Origin: Selenomonas sp. AE3005
GTDB taxonomy: Bacteria; Bacillota; Negativicutes; Selenomonadales; Selenomonadaceae
DNA length: 64,000 bases
Reading direction: 5' to 3'
Assembly: GCF_000686945.1 (NCBI RefSeq)
Contig: NZ_JMME01000014.1
Location: 44,604-108,603 of the forward strand
Position 1 is the stretch's first letter. Every line of letters starts with the position of its first letter. Below the pieces are notes generated by a model. That model worked only from the letters and a program-made list of their open reading frames with translations, did not search any database and was not told the DNA's origin. The position numbers and the translations under genes are program-made. This document shows, one piece after another, positions 8,373-16,962 of the stretch.

Positions 8373-8804
8373 ATGTTTGGTATTATTGTTGGTACTCACG
8401 GAATCTTTGCTGAAGAACTTGTTCGTTCCTGCGAAATGATCTGTGGTGAGCAGAAAAATGTTGCTGCTGTTACGCTGGTTCCTGGTGAAGGCCCGGATGA
8501 TGTGGTGGCTAAGTATGAAGAGGCTATCAAAGGTCTTGACTGCGAAGATGGTGTGCTGTTCTTAAATGACCTGTTCGGTGGCAGCCCCTACAACGCCGCT
8601 TGCCGTCTGGTTATCAGCAATGAAAAATATGGCATTGTTACCGGCGTAAGCCTGCCGATGCTCATCGAGATGTGCAGCGCGCAGCTGGCTGATGATGGTT
8701 CGGATATCAAGGCTCTGATGGAACGTGCAGTGGAAGCTGGCCGCAGCGGCTTGCAGACCTTCCATGCCAGCCAGATTGCTGATGATGACGAGGAGGAACT
8801 GTAA
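8373..8804 (+). CDS. PTS mannose-family EIIA component
   Basis: A separate EIIA of the Man family (143 residues). MFGIIVGTHG holds the phosphorylated His (His9), and FLNDLFGGSPYNAA matches the family's second motif. It accepts phosphate from HPr and passes it to EIIB. An in-frame ATG lies at 8367, but the AGGAGGT ribosome site ends 2 bases before it, so ATG 8373 (7 bases away) is preferred. The stop overlaps the next start (TAATG). It is first in an operon with EIIB, EIIC and EIID, driven by the sigma-54 promoter. Sugar specificity (mannose, fructose, glucosamine or other) cannot be told. Confidence 0.93.
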   Translation: MFGIIVGTHGIFAEELVRSCEMICGEQKNVAAVTLVPGEGPDDVVAKYEEAIKGLDCEDGVLFLNDLFGGSPYNAACRLVISNEKYGIVTGVSLPMLIEMCSAQLADDGSDIKALMERAVEAGRSGLQTFHASQIADDDEEEL

Positions 8805-9280
8805 TGAATATTGTACTTGCAAGAATTGATGACCGTCTGATTCATGGTCAGGTAGCTACTGTTTGGTCCAAGGTTACGGGCTGCACCCGCATTATCGTCT
8901 GCGATGATGATGTGGCTAAGGATACCATCCGCGCAACGCTTTTAAAGCAGGTTGCTCCGGCTGGCATCAAATCCCATGTTGTTGACCTCGAAAAGGCAGT
9001 ACGCGTTTACAACAACCCGAAGTATGAAAACGAAAAATGCCTGCTCCTGTTCACGAACCCGACCAGTGTGCTCTACATGGTTGAACATGGTGTGGATATC
9101 AAGAGTGTCAACATCGGCGGCATGAGCTTTAAGGAAGGCAAACATCAGATTACCGGTGCTGTTTCCGTTGATGACCAGGATATCGAATCCTTCAAGAAAC
9201 TCAACGAAAAAGGCATTGAACTGGAAATCCGCAAGGTAGATACGGATAAGAAAGTTATGCTGATGGATGTTCTCAAATAA
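8804..9280 (+). CDS. PTS mannose-family EIIB component
   Basis: The 158-residue protein begins MNIVLARIDDRLIHGQV, where His14 in DDRLIHGQ is the family phosphorylation site. VNIGGMSF is also typical. It is cytoplasmic, takes phosphate from EIIA and gives it to the sugar carried by EIIC-EIID. In LevR systems the EIIB also phosphorylates the activator's PRD2, which gives feedback. The start overlaps the EIIA stop by one base. A hairpin (arms near 9301-9307 and 9320-9326) lies in the 80-base gap to EIIC and may stabilise part of the mRNA. Confidence 0.94.
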   Translation: MNIVLARIDDRLIHGQVATVWSKVTGCTRIIVCDDDVAKDTIRATLLKQVAPAGIKSHVVDLEKAVRVYNNPKYENEKCLLLFTNPTSVLYMVEHGVDIKSVNIGGMSFKEGKHQITGAVSVDDQDIESFKKLNEKGIELEIRKVDTDKKVMLMDVLK

Positions 9281-9360
9281 TTGGCCGTATTTTTGTGGCG
9301 GCAGGCTGGGGTGTATGCCGGCCTGCTGTCACAGGATTTAAATAATGGAGGGAATATATA

Positions 9361-10155
9361 ATGGGCACTATGCAAATTTTGCTGATCTTTATTTTCGCAA
9401 CGATTGCGGGTATGGGTTCCTGCCTCGATGAAATGCAGACTCACCGTCCCCTGATCGCTTGTACTGTTACCGGACTTATCTTAGGCGATATGACAACTGG
9501 TATTATCATTGGTGGTACTCTGGAAATGATGGCTCTGGGCTGGATGAACATCGGTGCAGCTATCGCACCGGACGCTGCTCTGGCATCCGTAATTTCCACG
9601 ATTCTCGTTGTTGCCAGCCATCAGGATGTGGCAACTGGTATCGCTATCGCCATGCCGCTGGCAGCTGCTGGTCAGGTTCTGGCTATCATTTGTAAGACTG
9701 TTTCTGTGGTATTCCAGCACAAAGCTGATGACTATGCTGAAGAAGGCAACCTCTTCGGTATTGACCTCTGTAACTATGGCGCACTGCTGCTGCAGGGCCT
9801 CCGCGTTGGTATCCCCGCTCTGCTCGTTGCTATGACGGTTGGTACGGGTGCTGTTGAGGACATGCTCAATGCTATTCCTCCCGTTATCTCCGGTGGTTTG
9901 CAGGTAGCTGGTGGTTTCATCGTAGTAGTTGGTTATGCAATGGTTATCAACATGATGGGTGCACAGTACCTCATGCCGTTCTTCTTCCTCGGTTTCGTTG
10001 TCGCTGCTTTCACGAACTTCAACCTGGTTGCTCTGGGCGTTATCGGCCTCGTTTGCGCTGTGGTTTATGTACAGCTCAATCCTAAGTACCAGGAAGTTGC
10101 TGCTGCTCCGGCTGCTGCTGCCAGCTCCAGCGATCTTGATGACGAACTCGACTAA
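9361..10155 (+). CDS. PTS mannose-family EIIC membrane component
   Basis: The 264-residue protein has seven or so hydrophobic segments and the family motif GLILGDMTTGIIIGGTLEMM near residue 40. With EIID it forms the sugar channel in the inner membrane. The last 20 residues form an Ala/Ser-rich tail ending in acidic residues (SDLDDELD), probably cytoplasmic. The ribosome site GGAGGG is good. Codon choice in this operon (many GCT, GGT, CTC) differs from the GC-richer neighbours and fits strong expression. Confidence 0.94.
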   Translation: MGTMQILLIFIFATIAGMGSCLDEMQTHRPLIACTVTGLILGDMTTGIIIGGTLEMMALGWMNIGAAIAPDAALASVISTILVVASHQDVATGIAIAMPLAAAGQVLAIICKTVSVVFQHKADDYAEEGNLFGIDLCNYGALLLQGLRVGIPALLVAMTVGTGAVEDMLNAIPPVISGGLQVAGGFIVVVGYAMVINMMGAQYLMPFFFLGFVVAAFTNFNLVALGVIGLVCAVVYVQLNPKYQEVAAAPAAAASSSDLDDELD

Positions 10156-10181
10156 TTGTTGGTTATGAGGAGGATTATATA

Positions 10182-11003
10182 ATGGAAAAGAAGATTACTT
10201 CTAGCGACTTTTTCTGGACTTTCGTCCGTTCTAATTTCCTGCAGGCATCCTGGAACATGGAACGTATGCAGGGCCTCGGCTACTGCTTTGGTATGGTGCC
10301 TATTCTGCGCCGTCTGTATGAAGGTGAAGAACTCAAGCAGGCTATCAAACGTCACCTGGAATTCTATAACACTCAGCCGTTCGTAACTGCACCGATTATC
10401 GGTATTACGGCTGCTCTTGAGGAAAAGAAAGCCAACGGTGCTGACATTCCTGATGGTGTTATCAACGGTATCAAAGTTGGTATGATGGGCCCTCTGGCCG
10501 GTGTCGGTGACCCGATTTTCTGGGGTACGCTCCGCCCGATTACCGCTGCTCTCGGTGCCTCCTTCGCTCTGACCGGCAGCATCATCGGTCCTATCCTGTT
10601 CTTCGTACTCTTCAACCTCATCCGTCTCGGCGTTCGTTGGTACGGTATTAAGTACGGCTACGCTAAAGGTACTGATGTTGTACAGGACGTGGCAGGCAAC
10701 AAGCTGCAGAAGATTACTGAAGGTGCTTCCATCCTCGGCCTGTTCGTTATGGGTGCTCTCGTAAACAAATGGACTTCCGTTAACATTCCGGTAGTTGTAT
10801 CTGAGATTACCAATGCTAAGGGTGAACATGTGGTAACTACGGTTCAGGGTATCCTCGACCAGCTCATGCCGGGTCTCGTTCCCCTGCTCATGACCTTCGC
10901 CTGCATGGCTCTCCTGCGCCGCAAGGTTAACGCCATCTGGATTATCTTTGGTCTCTTTGCTCTCGGTATCGTTTGCTATGCCCTGGGCATCATGAAGGTG
11001 TAA
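10182..11003 (+). CDS. PTS mannose-family EIID membrane component
   Basis: The 273-residue protein starts with the family's N-terminal pattern (FWTFVRSNFLQASWNMERMQ) and contains GMMGPLAGVGDPIFWGT near residue 103, a hallmark of EIID. Hydrophobic segments fill the C-terminal half. It pairs with EIIC. It lies 26 bases after EIIC with AGGAGG, and a strong terminator follows, so it closes the operon. Confidence 0.95.
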   Translation: MEKKITSSDFFWTFVRSNFLQASWNMERMQGLGYCFGMVPILRRLYEGEELKQAIKRHLEFYNTQPFVTAPIIGITAALEEKKANGADIPDGVINGIKVGMMGPLAGVGDPIFWGTLRPITAALGASFALTGSIIGPILFFVLFNLIRLGVRWYGIKYGYAKGTDVVQDVAGNKLQKITEGASILGLFVMGALVNKWTSVNIPVVVSEITNAKGEHVVTTVQGILDQLMPGLVPLLMTFACMALLRRKVNAIWIIFGLFALGIVCYALGIMKV

Positions 11004-11018
11004 GATATTTCTTTAATG

Positions 11019-11062
11019 AAGCCTTCCCCCATTGGGGGAAGGCTTTAATATTTTCCTTTTTT
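11019..11062 (+). terminator. Terminator of the PTS operon
   Basis: A 12-bp perfect stem (11019-11030 with 11034-11045), three-base loop, then a T-rich stretch. Confidence 0.85.
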
Positions 11063-11186
11063 ATATTTACCGAACAAATTGCGCGTAAATACTTTACATT
11101 TCCAGGTTACTTGCGTAAAATAATAGGTAGATATGCTATGAATTGATAGTGTTATTTATGGATTTCTATATAGGAGAGATGTTTGC

Positions 11187-12152
11187 ATGATTAAAAAAGC
11201 AATTGCCGTAATGACCTCTGGCGGCGACAGCCCTGGAATGAATGCGGCTGCTCGTGCAGTGGTTCGCACTGCCCTGCATGAGGGTGTTAAAGTCTATGGT
11301 ATCTACGATGGCTATGCCGGCATGATTGACGACAATATCGAAGAGCTCACCAGCCGCAGCGTGTCTGATATGATTCAGCGCGGAGGTACCTTCCTGGGCA
11401 CGGCCCGCAGCATGGAGTTTAAAACTCCTGAAGGCCGTAAGAAAGGTTTCGACAATCTGATTAAGCGTGGCATTGAAGGTCTGGTTATCATCGGCGGTGA
11501 CGGCTCCCTGACGGGTGGTTCCCTTCTCTCCAAAGAAACTGGTATGCCCATTGTCGGCCTGCCTGGTACCATTGATAACGATGTTTGGGGCATGGACTAC
11601 ACCATTGGCTGTGATACGGCAGCCAACACTATCGTCGATGCCATCAATAAGCTCCGTGATACGGCGTCTGCACATCGCCGCATTATGCTGGTAGAGGTTA
11701 TGGGACGTAATTCCGGCTGGCTGGCTATGATGGCCGGTATTGCTGGTGGTGCTGAGTATGTACTGGTACCGGAAGTTAAATATGACCTTGATGAAATGTG
11801 CCATGAACTGAAGGCTATGTACGATGCCGGCAAACGCTACAGCATTATCGTGGTAGCTGAAGGTGCTGGTTCCGCTGTGGGCCTGGGCAAAGTCGTTGAG
11901 GACAAGACAGGCATTGATACCCGTGTGTCCGTACTGGGCCACATTCAGCGCGGTGGTTCCCCGACGATTGAGGACCGTATCAAGGCCTCCATGTTGGGTG
12001 AAAAGGCAGCCCTGGCCATCATTTCCGGCGCTACTAACGTAGTATTCGGCTTCAATGAAGGCAAGGTTGTGGGCGTAAATCTCTTTGACGCTGTAAACAA
12101 TAAGAAAACCCTTAACCCGGAACTCGTGCGTCTGGCCCGCGTTCTGGCATAA
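11187..12152 (+). CDS. pfkA: ATP-dependent 6-phosphofructokinase
   Basis: The 321-residue protein has the usual bacterial PfkA length. TSGGDSPGMNAA (residues 10-21) and GGDGS (102-106) bind ATP; a Gly after the Asp of GGDGS marks ATP use rather than pyrophosphate. PGTIDND holds the catalytic Asp, and EVMGRNSGWLA and GHIQRGG bind fructose 6-phosphate. It commits hexose phosphate to glycolysis. It follows the PTS operon but is set apart by a terminator, so it has its own promoter in the 140-base gap, which I cannot fix with confidence. RBS is GGAGAG. Confidence 0.97.
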   Translation: MIKKAIAVMTSGGDSPGMNAAARAVVRTALHEGVKVYGIYDGYAGMIDDNIEELTSRSVSDMIQRGGTFLGTARSMEFKTPEGRKKGFDNLIKRGIEGLVIIGGDGSLTGGSLLSKETGMPIVGLPGTIDNDVWGMDYTIGCDTAANTIVDAINKLRDTASAHRRIMLVEVMGRNSGWLAMMAGIAGGAEYVLVPEVKYDLDEMCHELKAMYDAGKRYSIIVVAEGAGSAVGLGKVVEDKTGIDTRVSVLGHIQRGGSPTIEDRIKASMLGEKAALAIISGATNVVFGFNEGKVVGVNLFDAVNNKKTLNPELVRLARVLA

Positions 12153-12171
12153 CTCGACAATAGTCTTAAAT

Positions 12172-12205
12172 AAAGCTCTATCGGTAATCCGGTGGAGCTT
12201 TTTGC
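12172..12205 (+). terminator. Terminator after pfkA
   Basis: A 13-bp stem with two G-U pairs (12172-12184 with 12189-12201), a TAAT loop and a T5 run. Confidence 0.8.
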
Positions 12206-12226
12206 AAAATGAGGTGAGCGATAGAC

Positions 12227-13966
12227 ATGCAGACAAGGAGATTCCCGGAATACCTGTTGGCTGGTTTGGTGTTTATCAGCTCCCTTTTTTTGTCGCTGCT
12301 GTTTATTCACCCGGCCAAAGGCATGGCGGCTGAACTGGCCGGCAGATGGTACTGGCAGAGCGATGTTGCGGCAGCGGCGCAAGGGGAGTGGCAGCTGCTG
12401 GATTTTCCGCAGACACCGCCGGTGGCGGATGGTGTGAATACCGTATGGTTAAAGACCAGCCTGCCGGATATATTGCCCCATGATGCCTCGCTGCTCATGC
12501 AGACCAAGGACCAGGCTTTTGAAGTCTGGGTGGATGAGGTGTGTGTTTATAAGTATGGGGATTTTAAGCCGAGCTTTCTGTCATACGGGCAGCGCTGGCA
12601 TATTGTGTCGCTGCCGCAGGATGCCGGGGGCAAGGTTTTACGAATACATGCTTATTCCACCACAGCCCACAGCCTGGGTTATTTTGGTAAAATCTGGCTG
12701 GACAGCGATGTCGACCAGGTCCTGCGCATATTCCGCCAGGACGTGCCCTATGTAATGAACATTCCCCTGGCCGGGTTCATGATTATAATGATGATTATTT
12801 ATGCCAGCAGTCCGGCGGCGCCGCGGCGCTTGTATAAATCCTTCATCGCCTTTATGTCAGTGTTCTTCACATGGATGGTCTGTGCCACCAATTCCAAGCA
12901 GTATGTGCTGGATGCTCCGCAGTTCTGGCGGTTTTTGATGATACTGTCAGAGTATCTGCTGCCGCTGTTGGCTAATCTGGTTATCTTTCAGGTGGTGGAC
13001 CGCCGTTACAAGATTATACTGCGTTACACGGTCTTTATCTATGCCCTCCTGCTGCTGGCTGCAGTGGTAACGGAAGTCTTGGGCTTTAACGGTATGAGCC
13101 GCGGCCTGGCTGTTTTTTACCTGTTGCTGCCTGTTATGGAGATTACAGCGTTTTATGCTATTATACGTTCGACCTGGCGCGGTAATCTATACGCCCGGGC
13201 GGTTATGGTACCGTTGATTTTTATGGCCGGGGCCGGGACGATTGACGGTATGTCCATGTATCGTCACTGGTATATCATGGACGGGTATCTGCTGCCTTAT
13301 ACCACCTTATCCCTGTGTGTGTTCTTCGTTTATATCGTCAGCAATCAGATAATGCGTGAGCGCATGCTGATGAGGCGGACGGTGGGCTTGCAGCATGAGG
13401 TGGACCAGGCAATTGAGAAGGCCACGGTGGATAATCTTACCCAATGTTATAACCGCACCAAGCTGGAGGAAGTCCTCACGCAGGAAATAGTGCATCATCA
13501 AAGTCAGGAAGAGCCTTTCTCGATGATTATGCTGGATATTGATTTCTTTAAAAAGGTCAATGATACTTATGGCCACGAAGTGGGCGATAAGGTGCTGGCC
13601 AGCTTTGCGGAAACTGTTCGGCAAAATGTTAAGCGCAATGATTTATTTGTCCGCTGGGGCGGGGAGGAATTTATCCTTTTATGTCGTAATTGTAATGGTG
13701 AAGAATGTATGCAGATTGCTGAACGCCTGCGTATGAAGGTGGCGGAAAGCCGGCCGCATGACCAGTTGAAAATCACCTGCAGTCTGGGGGTGGCCTCCTG
13801 GCATGGCGCGGAAGATTCAGCGATGAAATTGTTAAAACGGGTGGACGATGCCCTGTATATGGCAAAACGCACAGGGCGCAATCGTGTGTGCCGGGAGCCT
13901 AAAACCAATATGCACTGGTTTGAGAACATTTATTCTGATGATGTTGGTAATGAAGACAAGGATTAA
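12227..13966 (+). CDS. Membrane diguanylate cyclase with periplasmic domain (1 of 3)
   Basis: The 579-residue protein has an N-terminal signal anchor (10-32), a periplasmic beta-rich domain (35-175, rich in W and including VWLKTSL and QRWHIVSLP, resembling 7TMR-DISM sensor domains), about seven membrane helices (180-375), a short linker helix and a GGDEF domain with an intact GGEEF near 476. The inhibitory position five residues before the signature reads KRND, not RxxD, so product feedback is probably lost. It makes cyclic di-GMP in response to an unknown external signal. It is first of three related genes in the same direction with small gaps (74 and 21 bases before genes 2 and 3). Confidence 0.88.
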   Translation: MQTRRFPEYLLAGLVFISSLFLSLLFIHPAKGMAAELAGRWYWQSDVAAAAQGEWQLLDFPQTPPVADGVNTVWLKTSLPDILPHDASLLMQTKDQAFEVWVDEVCVYKYGDFKPSFLSYGQRWHIVSLPQDAGGKVLRIHAYSTTAHSLGYFGKIWLDSDVDQVLRIFRQDVPYVMNIPLAGFMIIMMIIYASSPAAPRRLYKSFIAFMSVFFTWMVCATNSKQYVLDAPQFWRFLMILSEYLLPLLANLVIFQVVDRRYKIILRYTVFIYALLLLAAVVTEVLGFNGMSRGLAVFYLLLPVMEITAFYAIIRSTWRGNLYARAVMVPLIFMAGAGTIDGMSMYRHWYIMDGYLLPYTTLSLCVFFVYIVSNQIMRERMLMRRTVGLQHEVDQAIEKATVDNLTQCYNRTKLEEVLTQEIVHHQSQEEPFSMIMLDIDFFKKVNDTYGHEVGDKVLASFAETVRQNVKRNDLFVRWGGEEFILLCRNCNGEECMQIAERLRMKVAESRPHDQLKITCSLGVASWHGAEDSAMKLLKRVDDALYMAKRTGRNRVCREPKTNMHWFENIYSDDVGNEDKD

Positions 13967-14040
13967 GGTTCTGGCTGTGCAGCTGTTTATTGTGTAATAT
14001 AGCCAAGGGATGGCGGGACAGGTGTAGGAGGCGTGAACAA

Positions 14041-15678
14041 ATGAAACGGATAGTACTATTTGTTCTAAGTCTTTTTCTCCTGTCTTTTTTTGTACCCGTT
14101 TTGCCGCCAGTCTGTCAGGCGGCGGTGCTCGATGGTGAATGGCAGTACCGGCTGCGTCCGGACGCTGGCGAATGGGTGAATTACATTGAGAATACACCGG
14201 TACCTGTGCAGGGCGATGTGCATGAGGTCTGGCTGCGTATCCCGATAAAGGCGGAAACGCCTCAGGCCGATACGCTGCTGTTTACGACCAAAGGTCAGGC
14301 GGTACAGATTTTCCTGGGGGACAGGGAGATTTACCGTGATGGCGAATTTGCGCCGCAACAGCCCTGGGGGCATGGCCGCAAGTGGCATTTGGTCACTTTG
14401 CCGGCCTTTGCACAGGATACTTATCTGACTATGCATATATACGCTGACAGTCCGCGTCAGCTGGGAATTTTTGGACGTTTAACTCTGGACAGCCTGGACG
14501 ACCAGGCCCGGCGGATTTTTCTGACGGACCTGTTGTATATCATTACCCTGCCAGTAGCGGTACTGCTGGGGCTGATATTCCTTATGTATGTAATGAACAG
14601 CCAGCGGCACAAACGGCTTAATAGACATGTCCTGACCCTGCTGGTTCTGATGGCTGTGTGGACGGTCAGCCTGACAAATGTCAAACAGATGGTCTGGAAT
14701 TATCCGGTGTTTTGGGACTTTGTGTCCGGTTATGTCTGTTATCTGCTGCCCATGGTGGCCAATGCTGTGGTCTTGGAGATGGTATCCCGTGCTTACCGCA
14801 AGATAATCTTGCGGACCATTCAGGTTTATGGCTGTATAGCTATACTGGCACTGGTAACGGAGGCCTTTGGTTACGAGGGCTTTATCGGCTGCCGGCAGCT
14901 GCTGTATGCGGCCCTGCTGCTGCTGCAGACAATCGTGGGCTGGGTGATGTGGCAGGCGGCGCAGAAGGGTAATGTCTACTTGAAATACATCATGATTCCC
15001 ATGGTGGTTATGGGTGTTTTGGGCATTGCCGACGGTATTTTATTCTACCGGCATTTTTGGAATTGGCATGTCTACTTACTGCCCCTGAGCATTTATACCT
15101 TCGTTGTCTTTATTGTCTGTATGGTAAGGGATCAGGTTATGTACGAGCGGAGCCTGGCAGCACAGGCTGATGGCCTGCAGGAGGAAATAGCTGTGGCCCT
15201 GCAACGGGCAGAGCGGGACGAACTGACTGGCTGCCGCAACCGCGGTGCCTTTGAAGGTTTCATTCAGCATGAGATTGCCGCTGGCCGGCCTTTTGCCCTG
15301 ATTATGCTGGATATTGATTTCTTTAAGAAGATAAATGATACTTATGGGCATGACTGTGGCGACGCAGTGCTGGTAAAATTCTGCCGGACAATTGAGACTG
15401 TCCTGCCACAGGAATGTGAGTTCTTCCGCTGGGGCGGCGAGGAATTTGTTGTTTATTGCCCTGACGGCTGCAAGGAAGAGGCGGCCGCACTGGCTGGTAA
15501 AATCTGCCACCGTGTGGCGGCTGCGGAACTACTGGCCGGAAAAACGATAACCGTCAGTGCCGGGGTGGCGCAGTGGCATGGACATGCAGATACCCAGGCC
15601 GGGATTTTCCGGCGCATGGATGATGCCTTGTACAGTGCTAAATGCGGCGGCCGCAATCAGGTGGTTACGGAATCGTGA
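14041..15678 (+). CDS. Membrane diguanylate cyclase with periplasmic domain (2 of 3)
   Basis: The 545-residue protein is a paralogue of the preceding gene with the same plan: cleavable signal or anchor (1-27), periplasmic W-rich domain (30-165), seven membrane helices and GGDEF domain (GGEEF near 463). The first in-frame ATG (13990) lacks a ribosome site; ATG 14041 has GTAGGAGG 9 bases upstream and gives a proper signal peptide. The inhibitory position reads PQEC, so there is no RxxD. Overall identity to gene 1 is moderate but clear over shared blocks such as IMLDIDFFKKINDTYGH. Confidence 0.88.
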   Translation: MKRIVLFVLSLFLLSFFVPVLPPVCQAAVLDGEWQYRLRPDAGEWVNYIENTPVPVQGDVHEVWLRIPIKAETPQADTLLFTTKGQAVQIFLGDREIYRDGEFAPQQPWGHGRKWHLVTLPAFAQDTYLTMHIYADSPRQLGIFGRLTLDSLDDQARRIFLTDLLYIITLPVAVLLGLIFLMYVMNSQRHKRLNRHVLTLLVLMAVWTVSLTNVKQMVWNYPVFWDFVSGYVCYLLPMVANAVVLEMVSRAYRKIILRTIQVYGCIAILALVTEAFGYEGFIGCRQLLYAALLLLQTIVGWVMWQAAQKGNVYLKYIMIPMVVMGVLGIADGILFYRHFWNWHVYLLPLSIYTFVVFIVCMVRDQVMYERSLAAQADGLQEEIAVALQRAERDELTGCRNRGAFEGFIQHEIAAGRPFALIMLDIDFFKKINDTYGHDCGDAVLVKFCRTIETVLPQECEFFRWGGEEFVVYCPDGCKEEAAALAGKICHRVAAAELLAGKTITVSAGVAQWHGHADTQAGIFRRMDDALYSAKCGGRNQVVTES

Positions 15679-15699
15679 GGAAACAGAGGGGTAAGGGAT

Positions 15700-16914
15700 A
15701 TGTTGCAAACTGGCAAGGAAGTGGCGGAAATAGCCGGCCTCTTTTACTCGGACATACCGGTGGTTTTGGCCCTGCCCGTAGGTGTGGCCATCATTATCAT
15801 CATGTTCATATATTATTATTTCAATCCGCAGGGCTGGAAAAAGTTGTACGCCTATATTGTCTTATTTATGGCGGTGTTTACCGTCTGGCTGCTGATGTCC
15901 TCCAATGTGCTGGAAATGCTATGGGGCTGGCAGGACATAAATTACTATGGCCTGCGTCTGATGGCCTATTTTCTGCCCATTACAGCGAATCTGGTCATCT
16001 ATGAACTGCTTAAGGGGCGGAGTTATGCGCACATGGGCTGGGTTCTGGCTGCTTACAGTCTGCTCGGAACGCTGGCCATAGGCGGTCAGCTCAGGGGCTA
16101 TGAAACCTTGGACGGCTGTATGAGCTACTATTATCCGTTGCTCGGCATCGGTGAACCTCTGGCTATTTACTGGTGTATAAAGGCGGCCAGGGAAGGTGAT
16201 ATTCTTTGTAAGGCCGTTGCCCCGTCGGCTATAGCGTTTACATTGCTGGGGCTTTTTGATGGCTTTTCGGATTATTTTGCGATGCATGGCTGGCGCGTTT
16301 TTATGACGCCATTGGCGGTATATGCGTTCCTGCATTTTGTCATAATCATTTTGCGTGAACAGATTCGTTACGAGCAAAAACTGCAGGAACGTATTATCGG
16401 ACTGGAGTATGAGGCCATACAGGCGCAGGCTAAGCTGGAGATTGACCCGCTTACGGGCAGTTACAGCCGTAAAAAATTAAAAAGCCTGCTCCTGCAGGTT
16501 ATGAAGAATTGCCGGCAGCAGAATGAAGATTTTGCCATGTTGTTGCTCGATATTGATTTCTTCAAGAAGATAAATGACAGCTACGGTCATGAGGCAGGGG
16601 ACGCGGTGCTGCGGGCTTTTGCCATGGCGGTCAGGCAGCAGCTGCGCAAGAATCAGTACTGTGTGCGCTGGGGCGGCGAAGAATTTATTGTCCTGTCGCC
16701 AAATTGTGGGGGAGATAGTATCAGGCAGCTGGCGGAAAATATTCGTCAGCATGTCGAGGCGACCATGCTGGCTGGCCACAAAATAACCTGCAGCATTGGC
16801 ATAGCTTTTTGGCAAGGCGAAAAAGACACGGCCGACCAGCTGTTCAAGCGGGTAGACCGTGCCTTGTATAAAGCCAAGAATCAGGGACGCAATTGCGTGT
16901 GTATGGCGGAATAG
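15700..16914 (+). CDS. Membrane diguanylate cyclase lacking the periplasmic domain (3 of 3)
   Basis: The 404-residue protein matches genes 1 and 2 from the first membrane helix onward but has no signal peptide and no periplasmic sensor domain. It starts with a 20-residue lead into seven helices (about 20-225). The GGDEF domain is intact (GGEEF near 325) and the inhibitory position reads RKNQ, so it lacks the Asp of RxxD. The start ATG has GAGGGGTAAGGG upstream, so the short form looks genuine rather than truncated by mutation. It ends at a terminator shared with lysA. Confidence 0.87.
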   Translation: MLQTGKEVAEIAGLFYSDIPVVLALPVGVAIIIIMFIYYYFNPQGWKKLYAYIVLFMAVFTVWLLMSSNVLEMLWGWQDINYYGLRLMAYFLPITANLVIYELLKGRSYAHMGWVLAAYSLLGTLAIGGQLRGYETLDGCMSYYYPLLGIGEPLAIYWCIKAAREGDILCKAVAPSAIAFTLLGLFDGFSDYFAMHGWRVFMTPLAVYAFLHFVIIILREQIRYEQKLQERIIGLEYEAIQAQAKLEIDPLTGSYSRKKLKSLLLQVMKNCRQQNEDFAMLLLDIDFFKKINDSYGHEAGDAVLRAFAMAVRQQLRKNQYCVRWGGEEFIVLSPNCGGDSIRQLAENIRQHVEATMLAGHKITCSIGIAFWQGEKDTADQLFKRVDRALYKAKNQGRNCVCMAE

Positions 16915-16928
16915 TATAAGATTGTTGA

Positions 16929-16962
16929 ACCCGGGCTTACAGCAGTGAGCCTGGGTATTTTA
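16929..16962. terminator. Terminator between convergent genes
   Basis: Arms 16929-16937 and 16948-16956 pair over 9 bp with one G-U, followed by TATTTTAA. The lysA stop lies inside the stem. Confidence 0.6.

Noticed and set aside
11166..12236. A 356-codon minus-strand frame opposite pfkA
   Set aside because: Antisense shadow of a conserved gene.
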